Shown here: positions 1-9,361 of the stretch, one piece after another
How positions within the stretch are numbered: the stretch's first letter is position 1
Layout of the letters: every line of letters begins with the position of its first letter
Assembly: GCF_014252255.1 (NCBI RefSeq)
Contig: NZ_CP059213.1
Location: 124,001-188,000 of the forward strand
Direction of reading: 5' to 3'
From: Blattabacterium cuenoti
GTDB lineage: Bacteria > Bacteroidota > Bacteroidia > Flavobacteriales > Blattabacteriaceae
Length of the DNA stretch: 64,000 nt
Notes under the pieces: model-generated
What the model was told of the DNA's origin: nothing
The model's input: the letters and a program-made list of their open reading frames with translations, nothing else
The model's database searches: none
Made by a program: the position numbers and the translations under genes

Positions 1-718
1 GTCAGGACATAGTAAGTGGGCAAATATACAACATAGAAAATCTAATAAAGATTTTATAAAATCTAAAAAATTTTCTAAAATTATTAAAGAAATAACAATA
101 GCTGTTCAAAAATCAGGAATAAATAATTTTCGTTTAAAAAACGCAATTATAAATGCAAAATCAATTAATATTCCTAAAAAAACGATAGAAAAAGCTATAA
201 AAAAAGCTTTACAAATCAAAAAAGACGGTAATAAAAATTTCAATTTAGAAGGATATATTCATGGAGTTAGTTTAATTATAGAATGTATAACAAATAATAA
301 TATTCGTACAATTTCTAATATTCGAACATTTTTTAATAAAAATGGAGGAAGATTATGTAATAATGGAGAATTAACTCATTTATTTCATAAAACAGGTTTT
401 TTTTATATAAAAAAAAAAGATATCCATTATTCCATGGAGGAATTTGAATTGATGATAATAGATTTTGGAGCTAAAGATTTTATTATAAAAAATGAAAATA
501 TAGATATGGTTTATGTATACACAGATTTTGAATTATTTGGATATATGAAAAATAATTTAGAAAAATTAAAAATATTATATGAAGGAAAAATAATACGTAC
601 TCCTAAAAAAATGATTAAATGGATTTCGAAAGAAAATAAAGAAAAAATTTTTAATTTTATTAAAATTCTTAAAAAATATGATGATGTAGAAAAAATTTAT
701 TCAAATTTAAAAAAGTAG
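1..718 (+). CDS. yebC: YebC/PmpR-family regulatory protein, 5' end cut by the window
   Basis: The reading frame starts at base 2 with SGHSKWANIQHRK, the hallmark beginning of YebC proteins, so base 1 is probably the G of the ATG and only two bases are missing. It runs to TAG at 716-718, giving about 239 aa, the usual family length. The middle (residues about 75-110) carries the NIRTFFNKNGG segment typical of the family. YebC proteins act as DNA-binding regulators or as translation factors that relieve stalling at proline stretches; which role applies here cannot be read from sequence. The internal ATG at 434 is not the start. The stop codon lies inside the P1 helix of the following RNase P RNA gene. 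Confidence 0.93.
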   Translation, partial: SGHSKWANIQHRKSNKDFIKSKKFSKIIKEITIAVQKSGINNFRLKNAIINAKSINIPKKTIEKAIKKALQIKKDGNKNFNLEGYIHGVSLIIECITNNNIRTISNIRTFFNKNGGRLCNNGELTHLFHKTGFFYIKKKDIHYSMEEFELMIIDFGAKDFIIKNENIDMVYVYTDFELFGYMKNNLEKLKILYEGKIIRTPKKMIKWISKENKEKIFNFIKILKKYDDVEKIYSNLKK

Positions 719-1050
719 GATGACCTATTGCATTATATATCATGAATAATTATTCATTAATAATAATAATGAGGAAAGTCCGGACACCATAGAGCAACAT
801 AATGGGTAATACCCATCCATCGTGAGATGAGGAATAGTGCAACAGAAAGAAAGTACAGAATTACTATTGCTGTAGTGGAATCATGTAAACTCTATGTGGT
901 GAAATGCCATATATACCGGAAAACTAGCTCGGTTGATACCGGGGGGTGGGCAGATAGAGATTTTGGGTAACCTAAATTCTAGATAAATGATAGGTATAAT
1001 ATAATTTTAAAATAAAATATTAATACAGAATCCGGCTTATAGTCCTACTT
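713..1050 (+). ncRNA. rnpB: RNase P RNA (class A)
   Basis: The catalytic RNA of RNase P, which matures tRNA 5' ends. The universal core is visible: GAGGAAAGTCCGGAC at 771-785 and ACAGAATCCGGCTTAT at 1025-1040, the two strands of the P4 region. The ends were set by P1 pairing: AAGTAGGA at 713-720 is perfectly complementary to TCCTACTT at 1043-1050. Length is about 338 nt. The 5' strand of P1 overlaps the last codon and stop of yebC. A tRNA-Ser gene begins 9 nt downstream on the same strand, so the two are probably co-transcribed. The ends could shift by a few bases. Confidence 0.93.
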
Positions 1051-1059
1051 ATTTTTTTT

Positions 1060-1145
1060 GGAGAGATGGCCGAGAGGATTAAGGCGCACGTCTGGAAAGC
1101 GTGTTCACAAAAAAAGTGTCAAGGGTTCGAATCCCTTTCTCTCCG
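1060..1145 (+). tRNA. tRNA-Ser (anticodon GGA)
   Basis: A cloverleaf folds with acceptor strands GGAGAGA (1060-1066) and TCTCTCC (1138-1144), discriminator G at 1145, a long variable arm typical of serine tRNAs and a TTCGAAT T-loop. The anticodon GGA is at 1094-1096 and reads TCC and TCT. The 3' CCA is not encoded (the sequence continues TTT), so the CCA-adding enzyme encoded at 59.8-61.2 kb is needed. Confidence 0.95.
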
Positions 1146-1147
1146 TT

Positions 1148-2317
1148 TCAATAATTTTCTATATCTTTTAATTTTTTTTCAATTAAATTAGTTCTAACAC
1201 CTAATAATTTATCTAAATCCTTTGAAGCTCCTTGCAATTTATCCTGAGCTTGATGAAGTAAAAATCCAAATTTTGTAAATTCTTGTTTAACCATTTCTAA
1301 AATTTTCCATACTTCAGAACTTCTTTTTTGAATAGCTAAAGTTCTAAAACCTATTTGTAAACTATTTAATACAGCGGCTAATGTCGATGGACCTGTTATT
1401 ACAATTTTATATTTTCTTAATAGCTCTTCTAGTAAACTAGAATTTTTTACTATTTCAGCATATATTCCTTCAAAAGGAAGGAATATAATGGCAAAATCAG
1501 TAGTATGTGGAGGATCTATATATTTATCTTTAATATCTTTTGACATTTTTTTAAGTACAGATTCCATATTTTTTATAGCTATTTCTATATTTTTTTCACC
1601 ACCTATACGATAAGCTTCTTGTACTTTTTCATAAGTTTCTTTTGGAAATTTTACATCAATAGGTAACCATATAATATTTCCATCACCAAGTCCTGGAAGT
1701 TTTATTGCAAATTCTACTACAAAATTTGTACTAGATTTCGTAATAACATTAGATTCATATTGTTCTGGAGATAAAATTTGCTGTAAAAGCATTGAAAGCT
1801 GCATTTCACTAAAACTACCACATATTTTTACATGATTCAAAGTTCTTTTTAAAGAAGTTACGTCTTTTGCCAAAATTTTCATTTCACCTAATCCTTCTTG
1901 TAAAAACAATAATTGATTACCGATTATTTCAAATGATTTTCCTAAATGAATTTTTAAAGTAGATTGAAGTTTTTCATTAACAATTTCTTTTATTTCTTCA
2001 AATTTTTTTTCTATAATTTTAATCAATTTCTCTTGTACATTAGAAACATAATCTAATTTTTGATATTGATTATCAATATAAAATTGAATTTTTTTATCTA
2101 AAAAATCTTGAGAATCTCTTATATATTGTGATAATACATTTTTTGTTTCTATGAAAGAATTATCAATCTCTTTTTTATTAAATTGAAATAATTTTTGAAA
2201 TTCATCTTTTTGATCTTTAAATTCTTTTCTAAAAAAAAATTCTAATTTTATAAAAGAATATAAAAATATGAAAAAAATAAAACAACAAAAAAAAAATAAA
2301 ATAAAAAAATAATACAT
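1148..2317 (-). CDS. rmuC: DNA recombination protein RmuC family
   Basis: About 389 aa. An N-terminal membrane segment (residues about 2-20, rich in F, I and L) is followed by a long coiled coil and then the RmuC domain with LGDGNIIWLPIDVKFP and the later FAIIFLPFEGIYAEI segment, both recognisable from the family. RmuC proteins limit inversions at short repeats; the biochemical activity is poorly defined and a nuclease-like fold has been proposed. The start at 2317 is chosen because a longer frame back to 2413 only translates the antisense of the initiator tRNA gene. The stop codon sits two bases beyond the tRNA-Ser gene, convergent to it. Confidence 0.85.
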   Translation of the reverse strand: MYYFFILFFFCCFIFFIFLYSFIKLEFFFRKEFKDQKDEFQKLFQFNKKEIDNSFIETKNVLSQYIRDSQDFLDKKIQFYIDNQYQKLDYVSNVQEKLIKIIEKKFEEIKEIVNEKLQSTLKIHLGKSFEIIGNQLLFLQEGLGEMKILAKDVTSLKRTLNHVKICGSFSEMQLSMLLQQILSPEQYESNVITKSSTNFVVEFAIKLPGLGDGNIIWLPIDVKFPKETYEKVQEAYRIGGEKNIEIAIKNMESVLKKMSKDIKDKYIDPPHTTDFAIIFLPFEGIYAEIVKNSSLLEELLRKYKIVITGPSTLAAVLNSLQIGFRTLAIQKRSSEVWKILEMVKQEFTKFGFLLHQAQDKLQGASKDLDKLLGVRTNLIEKKLKDIENY

Positions 2318-2346
2318 GAAAATTATTTGATCAAAAAAAAGAATAA

Positions 2347-2419
<73 letters not shown>

Positions 2420-2489
2420 ACTAATAATATAATATTTTTCATATAAAAAATCAAATATTAATCAATATAAATTTTTATATTTTATAAAT

Positions 2490-4064
2490 TTATCCATTCA
2501 TAGATATTAAAAATTCTTCATTATTTTGAGTTCTAGACATTCTAGATCTTAAAAATTCCATAGCCTCCACTGAATTCATATCAGAAAGATGCTTTCGTAA
2601 AATCCACATTCTTTGCAATGTATTTTGATCTAATAAAAGATCATCTTTTCTTGTACTGGAAGAAACTAAATCAATAGCCGGATAAATTCTCTTATTAGCT
2701 ATTTTTCTATCTAATTGAAGTTCTTTATTTCCTGTTCCTTTAAATTCTTCAAAAATAACTTCATCCATTTTTGAACCTGTATCGATCATAGCTGTAGCAA
2801 TAATAGACAAAGAACCTCCATTTTCTATATTTCTTGCTGCTCCAAAAAATCTTTTTGGTCTATGTAAAGCATTTGCATCTACACCACCTGATAATACTTT
2901 TCCAGATGCAGGAGCTACAGTATTATATGCACGTGCTAAACGTGTAATAGAATCTAATAATATGACTACATCATGAGAACATTCAACCATTCTTTTTGCT
3001 TTTTGTAAAACAATATTAGCTACTTTCACATGTCTATCTGCTGGTTCATCAAAAGTTGATGCGATAACTTCTCCTTTTACATTTCTTTGCATATCTGTAA
3101 CTTCTTCTGGCCGTTCATCAATTAATAAGATAATTAAATAAACTTCAGGATGATTAGCTGCAATAGCATTAGCTATTTCTTTTAATAAAGTAGTTTTTCC
3201 TGTTTTTGGAGGAGCAACAATCATTCCTCTTTGTCCTTTTCCTATAGGAGTAAAAAGATCTACTATTCTTGTAGAAAGAGTTGCATTTTTTTCAGCTAAT
3301 TTAAATTTTTCATTAGGAAATAATGGAGTTAAATGTTCAAAAGGATCCCTTTCTCTTATAAAAGAAGGTGGTCTCCCATTTATTTCAAGGATTTTAATTA
3401 ATGGAAAATATTTTTCTCCATTTTTAGGTGGTCGAACTTCTCCTCTTATTGTATCTCCTGTTTTCATTCCAAAAAGTCTAATTTGAGATTGAGAAACATA
3501 AATATCATCAGGAGATGATAAATAATTAAAATCAGAAGATCTTAGAAAACCATAATTTTCTGGCATAATTTCTAATACTCCTTCACTAATTATAATCCCC
3601 TCAAATTCGTATTCAGGAGTACGATATTTATTCGAAGAAATTTTTGTTGATACTTCTTCTGTACCATGATGATGAGATGATATATGAGATTCAGATTTAT
3701 CATTTTTTTTCCAATGTGTAAAATTTTGATGTTTTTTTTGATATTTTATATTTTCTGATAAATTTGAATTAGAAACTTTTAAATTTTCTTGAAAAACTAA
3801 TTTTTTTTTTCCATTATTTCTATTTTTATTTATATTTTTTTTTTCCGAAAATAAATTTTTTGATTCTAATTTTTTTCGAACTTTAAATTCTTTCTTTAAA
3901 TTTAAAGAAGAATGTGTAGAAGTTTTTTTATTATTAAAAATGGAGATAATTTTCTCTAGGAGTTCATTTTTTCGTAATTGTGTACATTTTTTTAATCCTG
4001 AAGAGCGAGCAATCTCCTGTAATTCAAAAAGTTTTTTACTTTTTAATTCAGTAATGTCAAACAT
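2490..4064 (-). CDS. rho: Transcription termination factor Rho
   Basis: 524 aa, about 100 longer than E. coli Rho. The N-terminal Rho_N helices (residues about 3-45) contain [15 protein letters not shown] long, lysine-, asparagine- and serine-rich linker covers about residues 45-150, followed by the RNA-binding cold-shock-like domain ([16 protein letters not shown]) and the ATPase with Walker A PPKTGKTT at 285-292 and a [13 protein letters not shown] segment. Rho is a hexameric RNA-dependent helicase that ends untranslated transcripts. Extended linkers are known in Bacteroidota Rho. Convincing terminator hairpins are scarce in this window, so Rho may carry much of termination here; that last point is inference. 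Confidence 0.97.
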   Translation of the reverse strand: MFDITELKSKKLFELQEIARSSGLKKCTQLRKNELLEKIISIFNNKKTSTHSSLNLKKEFKVRKKLESKNLFSEKKNINKNRNNGKKKLVFQENLKVSNSNLSENIKYQKKHQNFTHWKKNDKSESHISSHHHGTEEVSTKISSNKYRTPEYEFEGIIISEGVLEIMPENYGFLRSSDFNYLSSPDDIYVSQSQIRLFGMKTGDTIRGEVRPPKNGEKYFPLIKILEINGRPPSFIRERDPFEHLTPLFPNEKFKLAEKNATLSTRIVDLFTPIGKGQRGMIVAPPKTGKTTLLKEIANAIAANHPEVYLIILLIDERPEEVTDMQRNVKGEVIASTFDEPADRHVKVANIVLQKAKRMVECSHDVVILLDSITRLARAYNTVAPASGKVLSGGVDANALHRPKRFFGAARNIENGGSLSIIATAMIDTGSKMDEVIFEEFKGTGNKELQLDRKIANKRIYPAIDLVSSSTRKDDLLLDQNTLQRMWILRKHLSDMNSVEAMEFLRSRMSRTQNNEEFLISMNG

Positions 4065-4231
4065 AAAGTAATTGGGTTATATTTTATATAAAATATTTGG
4101 AAAATAATATACTTTATACTTTTTAAGTATTATTATAAACGATAAATACAATTATACAAAAAATTAATTTGAACTTAAAAAATAATAAATAACAAATTAT
4201 ATATTTTATAATAATTTTTAATTTTTTTTCT

Positions 4232-4618
4232 ATGTTATATAGAATACAAACATTATATCTAATTATTTCTATTTTTATTTATTCAATTTATTTATATTAT
4301 TATTATAATTATAATATTAATACATTTAATACATTTAATTTTATTTCAAAAACAATTTTTATTTTTTTATGTTTAATTCTATCTATTTTAAATATTCTTT
4401 TTTTTAAAAAAAAAAAACTACAAATATTTATGAATAAAATAAATATACTTTTAAATAGTATTAATTTGATTCTTCTTTTTAATCAAAAAATTTTTCTAAA
4501 AAAAAATATATACCTTTTTTTTATTTTATGTATTTGTAACATATTGGTTTTATATATATGCAATAAAAAAATAAAAAAAGATATAGAATTAATCGATTCT
4601 ATGAATAGAATACGATAA
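4232..4618 (+). CDS. DUF4293-family small integral membrane protein
   Basis: 128 aa with four hydrophobic segments (about residues 8-24, 38-56, 70-86 and 92-110) separated by lysine-rich loops, and the opening [10 protein letters not shown] that resembles DUF4293 proteins, a Bacteroidota family often next to rho. Its function is unknown. It is divergent from rho and followed 35 bp later by prfA on the same strand. An A12 tract at 4406-4417 lies in frame inside the gene (encoding KKKK), a length prone to polymerase slippage. The family call rests on the start motif, topology and neighbourhood. Confidence 0.75.
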   Translation: MLYRIQTLYLIISIFIYSIYLYYYYNYNINTFNTFNFISKTIFIFLCLILSILNILFFKKKKLQIFMNKINILLNSINLILLFNQKIFLKKNIYLFFILCICNILVLYICNKKIKKDIELIDSMNRIR

Positions 4619-4653
4619 ATTTATTATTAATAAATAATAAATTATTAAAAATA

Positions 4654-5742
4654 ATGAAAAAATCTTCATTAGTTCAAAAATTTGAAGAATATAAAAAAAA
4701 ATTTCATGAAATTTCAAAATCTATTATTCAACCTAATATTTTATCTAATCAAAAAAAATATAAAATATTATTAAAAAAATATCTTCAACTTCAAAAAATA
4801 GTATTTCTTTATGAAAGATATAACAAAAAATTATCTTTATTACAAGAAGCAAATTTTATTTTAAAAAACGATTCAGATATTGAATTAAAAGAATTAGCTT
4901 ATCAAGAAAAAAATAAAATTTTAGAAAATTTATCCTCTATTGAAAAAGAATCTTATGATTATTTTTTATTTCTTTCAAAAGAAAAAATAACAGAAGATCA
5001 TAGAAATGTTATTATAGAACTACGTTCTGGAACAGGAGGAGATGAAGCTTGTCTTTTTGTAGAAGACATATTAAGAATGTATACAATGTATTTTAAAAAA
5101 TCAGGTTGGAAATACAAAATTATACATGCACAAAAAGGAGGAATAAAAGGATATAAAGAAATTATTTTAGATGTAAATGGAAATGGAAAAGAAGGAATTT
5201 ATGGAAATTTAAAATTTGAATCTGGAGTACATAGAGTACAAAGAATTCCAAAAACAGAGTCTCAAGGAAGAGTTCATACATCTGCTATAACAGTCGCTGT
5301 ATTTCCTCAAGTAGAGGATATAGAAGTAAATATTAATTTATCTGATATAAAAAAAGATACTTTTAGATCTAGTGGAGCAGGAGGTCAACACGTTAATAAA
5401 ACAGAATCTGCTGTACGATTAACCCATATTCCAAGTAAAATAACAGTAGAATGTCAAGAAGAACGATCTCAACATAAAAATTTTGAAAAAGCTATAAATG
5501 TTTTACGAGCAAGAATTTATAAAATTGAAAAAGAAAAAAAATTAAAAAAAATATCTATAAAAAGAAAATCTTTAGTCTCTACAGGAGATCGTTCTGTTAA
5601 AATACGAACCTATAATTATCCAAAAAATAGAATAACGGATCATAGAATTCATAAATCTATTTATGATCTAATAGGATTTATGAATGGAAATATTCAAGAA
5701 ATGATTAATTTTTTAAAATTTTTTGAAAAAAAAATAATATAA
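4654..5742 (+). CDS. prfA: Peptide chain release factor 1
   Basis: 362 aa, normal length. RF1 recognises UAA and UAG stop codons and triggers peptide release. The GGQ motif that reaches the peptidyl-transferase centre is at residues 243-245 in [13 protein letters not shown]. The stop-codon reading tripeptide of the PxT type is PKT at 199-201 in [14 protein letters not shown], which separates it from RF2 (SPF). The domain order (coiled N-terminus, then codon recognition, then GGQ) is complete. The TAA at 5740-5742 is part of a large inverted repeat shared with the convergent accC. Confidence 0.97.
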   Translation: MKKSSLVQKFEEYKKKFHEISKSIIQPNILSNQKKYKILLKKYLQLQKIVFLYERYNKKLSLLQEANFILKNDSDIELKELAYQEKNKILENLSSIEKESYDYFLFLSKEKITEDHRNVIIELRSGTGGDEACLFVEDILRMYTMYFKKSGWKYKIIHAQKGGIKGYKEIILDVNGNGKEGIYGNLKFESGVHRVQRIPKTESQGRVHTSAITVAVFPQVEDIEVNINLSDIKKDTFRSSGAGGQHVNKTESAVRLTHIPSKITVECQEERSQHKNFEKAINVLRARIYKIEKEKKLKKISIKRKSLVSTGDRSVKIRTYNYPKNRITDHRIHKSIYDLIGFMNGNIQEMINFLKFFEKKII

Positions 5743-5777
5743 TTATTAATTTTTAATTAATAAAAATTAATAATTAT
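5739..5777. terminator. Perfect inverted repeat between convergent prfA and accC
   Basis: Bases 5739-5755 and 5761-5777 are perfectly complementary (17 bp) around the 5-nt loop ATTAA. The arms contain the prfA stop (5740-5742) and the accC stop (5767-5769). All pairs are A-T, so the hairpin is long but weak. A bidirectional terminator or mRNA 3'-end stabiliser is the obvious reading; no assay supports it. Confidence 0.55.
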
Positions 5778-7131
5778 TTGATAATAATAAATTTAAATCT
5801 ATTCTATCTAAAAAATTTGTATTATAATTTCCTTTTAAAAAATCATCATTTTGCAGAATTTTTCGATGAAAAGGAATAGTAGTTCTAATTCCTTCTATTA
5901 TAAATTCTTCTAAAGAACGACGCATTTTTTCAATAGTTTCTTTTCTATTTTTTGATGTAGTAATAATTTTAGCAATCATAGAATCATAATAATGTGTAAT
6001 AAAATATCCTGCATAAATATGTGTATCTACACGAACTCCTTTTCCTCCTGGTAAATGCATTTGAGTAATTTTTCCTGGAACTGGTCTAAAATTATTATAT
6101 GGTTCTTCTGCATTAATTCTACATTCTATTGAATACATTTTTGGATAAAAATTATTTTTTCTAGAAATTTTTTTTCCATTAGCTAAAAATATTTGTTCTT
6201 GAATTAAATCAACCCCTGTAATTTCTTCAGTTATAGCATGTTCTACTTGTATTCTCGGATTCATTTCTAAAAAATAAAAATTTTTATTTTTATCTACTAA
6301 AAATTCCATAGTTCCGACTCCTTCATAATGAATAAATTCAGCAGCTTTAATTGCTTCTTTTCCTATTTTTTTTCTAAGAGATGAAGTTAAAAATGGAGAA
6401 GGGGCTTCCTCTATAAGTTTTTGATTTCTTCTTTGAATAGAACAATCTCTTTCGGATAAATGACATACTTTTCCATATTTATCTCCTATAATTTGTATTT
6501 CTATATGTCTTGGATTTAAAATTAATTTTTCTATATACATATCTTTTTTACCAAAACATGACCAAGCTTCTTTTTTAGCTTCTTCCCAAGAATTTTTTAA
6601 ACTTTTTTTATCAAAAACGGATCGTATTCCTTTTCCTCCACCTCCAGAAACAGCTTTAATAATAATAGGATATCCTATTTTATCTGCAAAATATTCTATT
6701 TCTTTATAAGAATTTTCTGAAAAACAATTATATCCAGGTAAACAAGAAATTCCTGCTTTTTTCATAGTTTTTTTAGCTAAAATTTTATTTCCCATTTGAA
6801 TTATATTATTTGGATTAGCTCCTATAAATTTAATTCCATGTTTATGACACATGGATGAAAAATATGCATTTTCAGATAAAAATCCATATCCAGGATGAAT
6901 AGCATCTGCATTTGTAATTTCTGCTGCAGAAATTAAATTGGGAACATTTAAATATGATTGAATTGGAGGTGCTGGACCAATACATACAGCTTCATCCGCA
7001 AAATAAACATGAAGACTATATTTATCTACTGTAGAATAAACAGCTACTGTTTTAATACCCATTTCTTTAGCTGTTCGTATAATTCTTAAAGCAATTTCTC
7101 CACGATTAGCTATTAATATTTTTTTAAACAT
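5767..7131 (-). CDS. accC: Acetyl-CoA carboxylase, biotin carboxylase subunit
   Basis: 454 aa. It carboxylates biotin on AccB using ATP and bicarbonate, the first half of the acetyl-CoA carboxylase reaction for fatty acid synthesis. The start MFKKILIANRGEIALRI is diagnostic. The ATP-grasp region has the glycine loop SGGGGKGIR (about residues 162-170), and the catalytic MEMNPRIQVEH-type segment appears as FLEMNPRIQVEHAITE (about 293-307). It is the last gene of rpmF-accB-accC, 6 bp after accB. The carboxyltransferase beta gene accD lies separately at 50.7 kb; accA is not in this window. Confidence 0.97.
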   Translation of the reverse strand: MFKKILIANRGEIALRIIRTAKEMGIKTVAVYSTVDKYSLHVYFADEAVCIGPAPPIQSYLNVPNLISAAEITNADAIHPGYGFLSENAYFSSMCHKHGIKFIGANPNNIIQMGNKILAKKTMKKAGISCLPGYNCFSENSYKEIEYFADKIGYPIIIKAVSGGGGKGIRSVFDKKSLKNSWEEAKKEAWSCFGKKDMYIEKLILNPRHIEIQIIGDKYGKVCHLSERDCSIQRRNQKLIEEAPSPFLTSSLRKKIGKEAIKAAEFIHYEGVGTMEFLVDKNKNFYFLEMNPRIQVEHAITEEITGVDLIQEQIFLANGKKISRKNNFYPKMYSIECRINAEEPYNNFRPVPGKITQMHLPGGKGVRVDTHIYAGYFITHYYDSMIAKIITTSKNRKETIEKMRRSLEEFIIEGIRTTIPFHRKILQNDDFLKGNYNTNFLDRIDLNLLLSNNY

Positions 7132-7137
7132 AAAAAA

Positions 7138-7599
7138 TTAATAATTTGGATCTAAAAGAAATAAAGGTTGATCATAATCGACTGGAGTAGAATCTTCTAC
7201 AAGAATTTTAATAATTTTTCCATTTACTTCAGATTCAATATCATTAAATAATTTCATAGCTTCTATCATACAAACTTTTGTTCCTATTTTTATTTTATCT
7301 CCTATTTTTACAAAAGGTTCTTGATCTGGATGAGGTTTTCTATAAAATGTTCCTATCATAGGAGATTTTATTGTTAAATATTGATTTCTATTTTCTTCTT
7401 TTTCTATTTTAGAAAATCTATCAGAAAAATCAGAAATAGAGGAAGAAATTTTAGAATAATTCCATAAATTTTTTTCATTTTTTTTGATAAATGTTTTATT
7501 TTTTATATAAATTTTAGTATTATCTATTTTAATCTTTATTTCGCTAATATTTGATTTTGATATAACTTGAATAAGTGACTTAATTTTTTTGAAATCCAT
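7138..7599 (-). CDS. accB: Biotin carboxyl carrier protein of acetyl-CoA carboxylase
   Basis: 153 aa. The C-terminal biotinyl domain (about residues 77-152) contains the biotinylation motif EAMKLFND with the acceptor lysine at K116. A short N-terminal domain is joined by a charged, serine-rich linker (about 35-75) in place of the Pro/Ala linker seen in GC-richer bacteria. It carries carboxybiotin between AccC and the AccA/AccD transferase. It sits between rpmF (14 bp upstream) and accC (6 bp downstream) in one transcription unit. Confidence 0.96.
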   Translation of the reverse strand: MDFKKIKSLIQVISKSNISEIKIKIDNTKIYIKNKTFIKKNEKNLWNYSKISSSISDFSDRFSKIEKEENRNQYLTIKSPMIGTFYRKPHPDQEPFVKIGDKIKIGTKVCMIEAMKLFNDIESEVNGKIIKILVEDSTPVDYDQPLFLLDPNY

Positions 7600-7613
7600 A
7601 ATAATAAGGATTT

Positions 7614-7799
7614 TTATTCTTCTTTACTGTACACAATTTTTCCTCTATAATAAAGTTTTTTTTCATGCCAATAAGCATGATGATATAAATGTTTTTTCTT
7701 TGTTAAAGAACATTTTATTAATAAAGGTTCTTTTATTTTTAAATGACTCCTTCTTTTATCTCTTCTAGATTTAGATTGTCTTCTTTTAGGATGTGCCAT
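7614..7799 (-). CDS. rpmF: 50S ribosomal protein L32
   Basis: 61 aa. Starts MAHPKRRQSKSRRDKRRSH, the classic L32 beginning, and ends with the conserved LYHHAYWHEKKLYYRGKIV region. Only one cysteine remains (in IKCSLTK), so this is the form without the four-cysteine zinc site. L32 binds 23S rRNA near the peptidyl-transferase side of the large subunit. It heads the accB-accC operon; linkage of rpmF with fatty acid genes is common in bacteria. Confidence 0.96.
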   Translation of the reverse strand: MAHPKRRQSKSRRDKRRSHLKIKEPLLIKCSLTKKKHLYHHAYWHEKKLYYRGKIVYSKEE

Positions 7800-7885
7800 A
7801 TATTATTAAATTAGTTTTTAATTTTTTTACTAATTTATAGATAAAATTAAAAATTAATTTTTATATCTTTATTTATTTTTTAATT

Positions 7886-9361
7886 ATGAATAAATTAACT
7901 AAACGGAGTCAGGATTATTCAAAATGGTATAATGAAGTAGTCGTAAAATCTGGTTTAGCAGAATTTTCTGGGATACGTGGTTTTATGATTATAAAACCAT
8001 ATGGTTATTCTTTATGGGAAAGAATGAAAAAAGAATTAGATAAAATTCTCAAAAATACAGGACATCAAAATGTTTATTTTCCTTTACTAATTCCTAAATC
8101 TATTTTTTCAAAAGAAAAAGAACACACTAAAATATTTTCTGAAGGATGTGCTATTGTAACACATTATAGATTGAAAAAAAATAAAAAAGAAGAAGAATTA
8201 GTTATTGATTTTAAATCTAAATTACAAGAAGAATTAGTTATTAGACCTACCTCTGAAAGTATCATATGGAAAACTTATAAACGGTGGATTCAATCTTATA
8301 GAGATCTTCCAATTTTATTCAACCAATGGGGAAATGCATTAAGATGGGAAATGAAAACACGATTATTTTTAAGAACAAATGAATTCTTATGGCAAGAAGG
8401 TCATACTGCTCATTCTACAAAAAAAGAAGCAATAGAGGAAGTTAAAAAAATATTAAATATTTATACAGATTTTTCTAAAAATTTTATGGCAATTCCTGTT
8501 TTACAAGGAATTAAGCCATATATGGATAAATTTTCTGGATCAGAAATAACATATTGTATAGAAGCACTTATGCAAGATGGAAAAGCATTACAAATTGGTA
8601 CTTCACATTTTTTAGGACAAAATTTTTCTAAAGCTTTTAATGTTCAATTTACTAATTATAATGGAAAAAAAGAATATGTATGGTCAACTTCTTGGGGAAT
8701 ATCTACTAGATTAATAGGAGGATTGATTATGTCTCATTCAGATGATAAAGGTTTAATTTTACCTCCTAAAATAGCTCCTATACAAATAATTATTATTCCT
8801 ATATATAAAAATGAAGAAAAAGTTGTAATAATAAATAATATGATTGAAAAAATTATATCTATTTTAGAAAAAAACAAAATACGAGTAAAATATGATAATA
8901 GAAGAACATTTACTCCTGGATGGAAATTTCATGAATATGAAATGAAAGGAGTTCCTATAAGAATTAGTATAGGAGCAGATGAAATAAAAAATGAAAAAAT
9001 AGAAATTTTTAGAAGAGATACATATGAAAAAATGTATATATCTTATATGAATTTAACAAATTTTATTCCTCAATTACTTAATGATATACAAAAAAATATT
9101 TATCAAAAAGCATTAGATAGAACTAAAAAATTGATTCTAAAATTAGATAATTATGATGATTTTAAAAATCAAATAAATAATTTAGGAGGTTTTATTTTTT
9201 CTCATTGGGATGGAACTAAAAATACATGTAAAAAAATTCAAGAAGAAACAGAAGCAACTATACGTTGTATCCCATTATATAATACAGAAAAAGAAAAAGG
9301 AAAATGTATATATTCTGGGAATACTTCTTTTCAAAGGGTTGTTTTTTCTAAATCTTATTGA
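7886..9361 (+). CDS. proS: Prolyl-tRNA synthetase (archaeal/eukaryotic-like type)
   Basis: 491 aa, which together with the absence of an editing insertion fits the shorter archaeal/eukaryotic-like ProS rather than the roughly 570-aa bacterial form. The class II core shows motif 2 in LFNQWGNALRWEMKTRLFLR and the preceding RPTSES of the proline pocket; the C-terminal extension ends in a tyrosine (KSY), as in this subtype. It charges tRNA-Pro. The 3' end overlaps the stop of the convergent pyrD by 7 bp. Such ProS forms are normal in Bacteroidota. Confidence 0.95.
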   Translation: MNKLTKRSQDYSKWYNEVVVKSGLAEFSGIRGFMIIKPYGYSLWERMKKELDKILKNTGHQNVYFPLLIPKSIFSKEKEHTKIFSEGCAIVTHYRLKKNKKEEELVIDFKSKLQEELVIRPTSESIIWKTYKRWIQSYRDLPILFNQWGNALRWEMKTRLFLRTNEFLWQEGHTAHSTKKEAIEEVKKILNIYTDFSKNFMAIPVLQGIKPYMDKFSGSEITYCIEALMQDGKALQIGTSHFLGQNFSKAFNVQFTNYNGKKEYVWSTSWGISTRLIGGLIMSHSDDKGLILPPKIAPIQIIIIPIYKNEEKVVIINNMIEKIISILEKNKIRVKYDNRRTFTPGWKFHEYEMKGVPIRISIGADEIKNEKIEIFRRDTYEKMYISYMNLTNFIPQLLNDIQKNIYQKALDRTKKLILKLDNYDDFKNQINNLGGFIFSHWDGTKNTCKKIQEETEATIRCIPLYNTEKEKGKCIYSGNTSFQRVVFSKSY

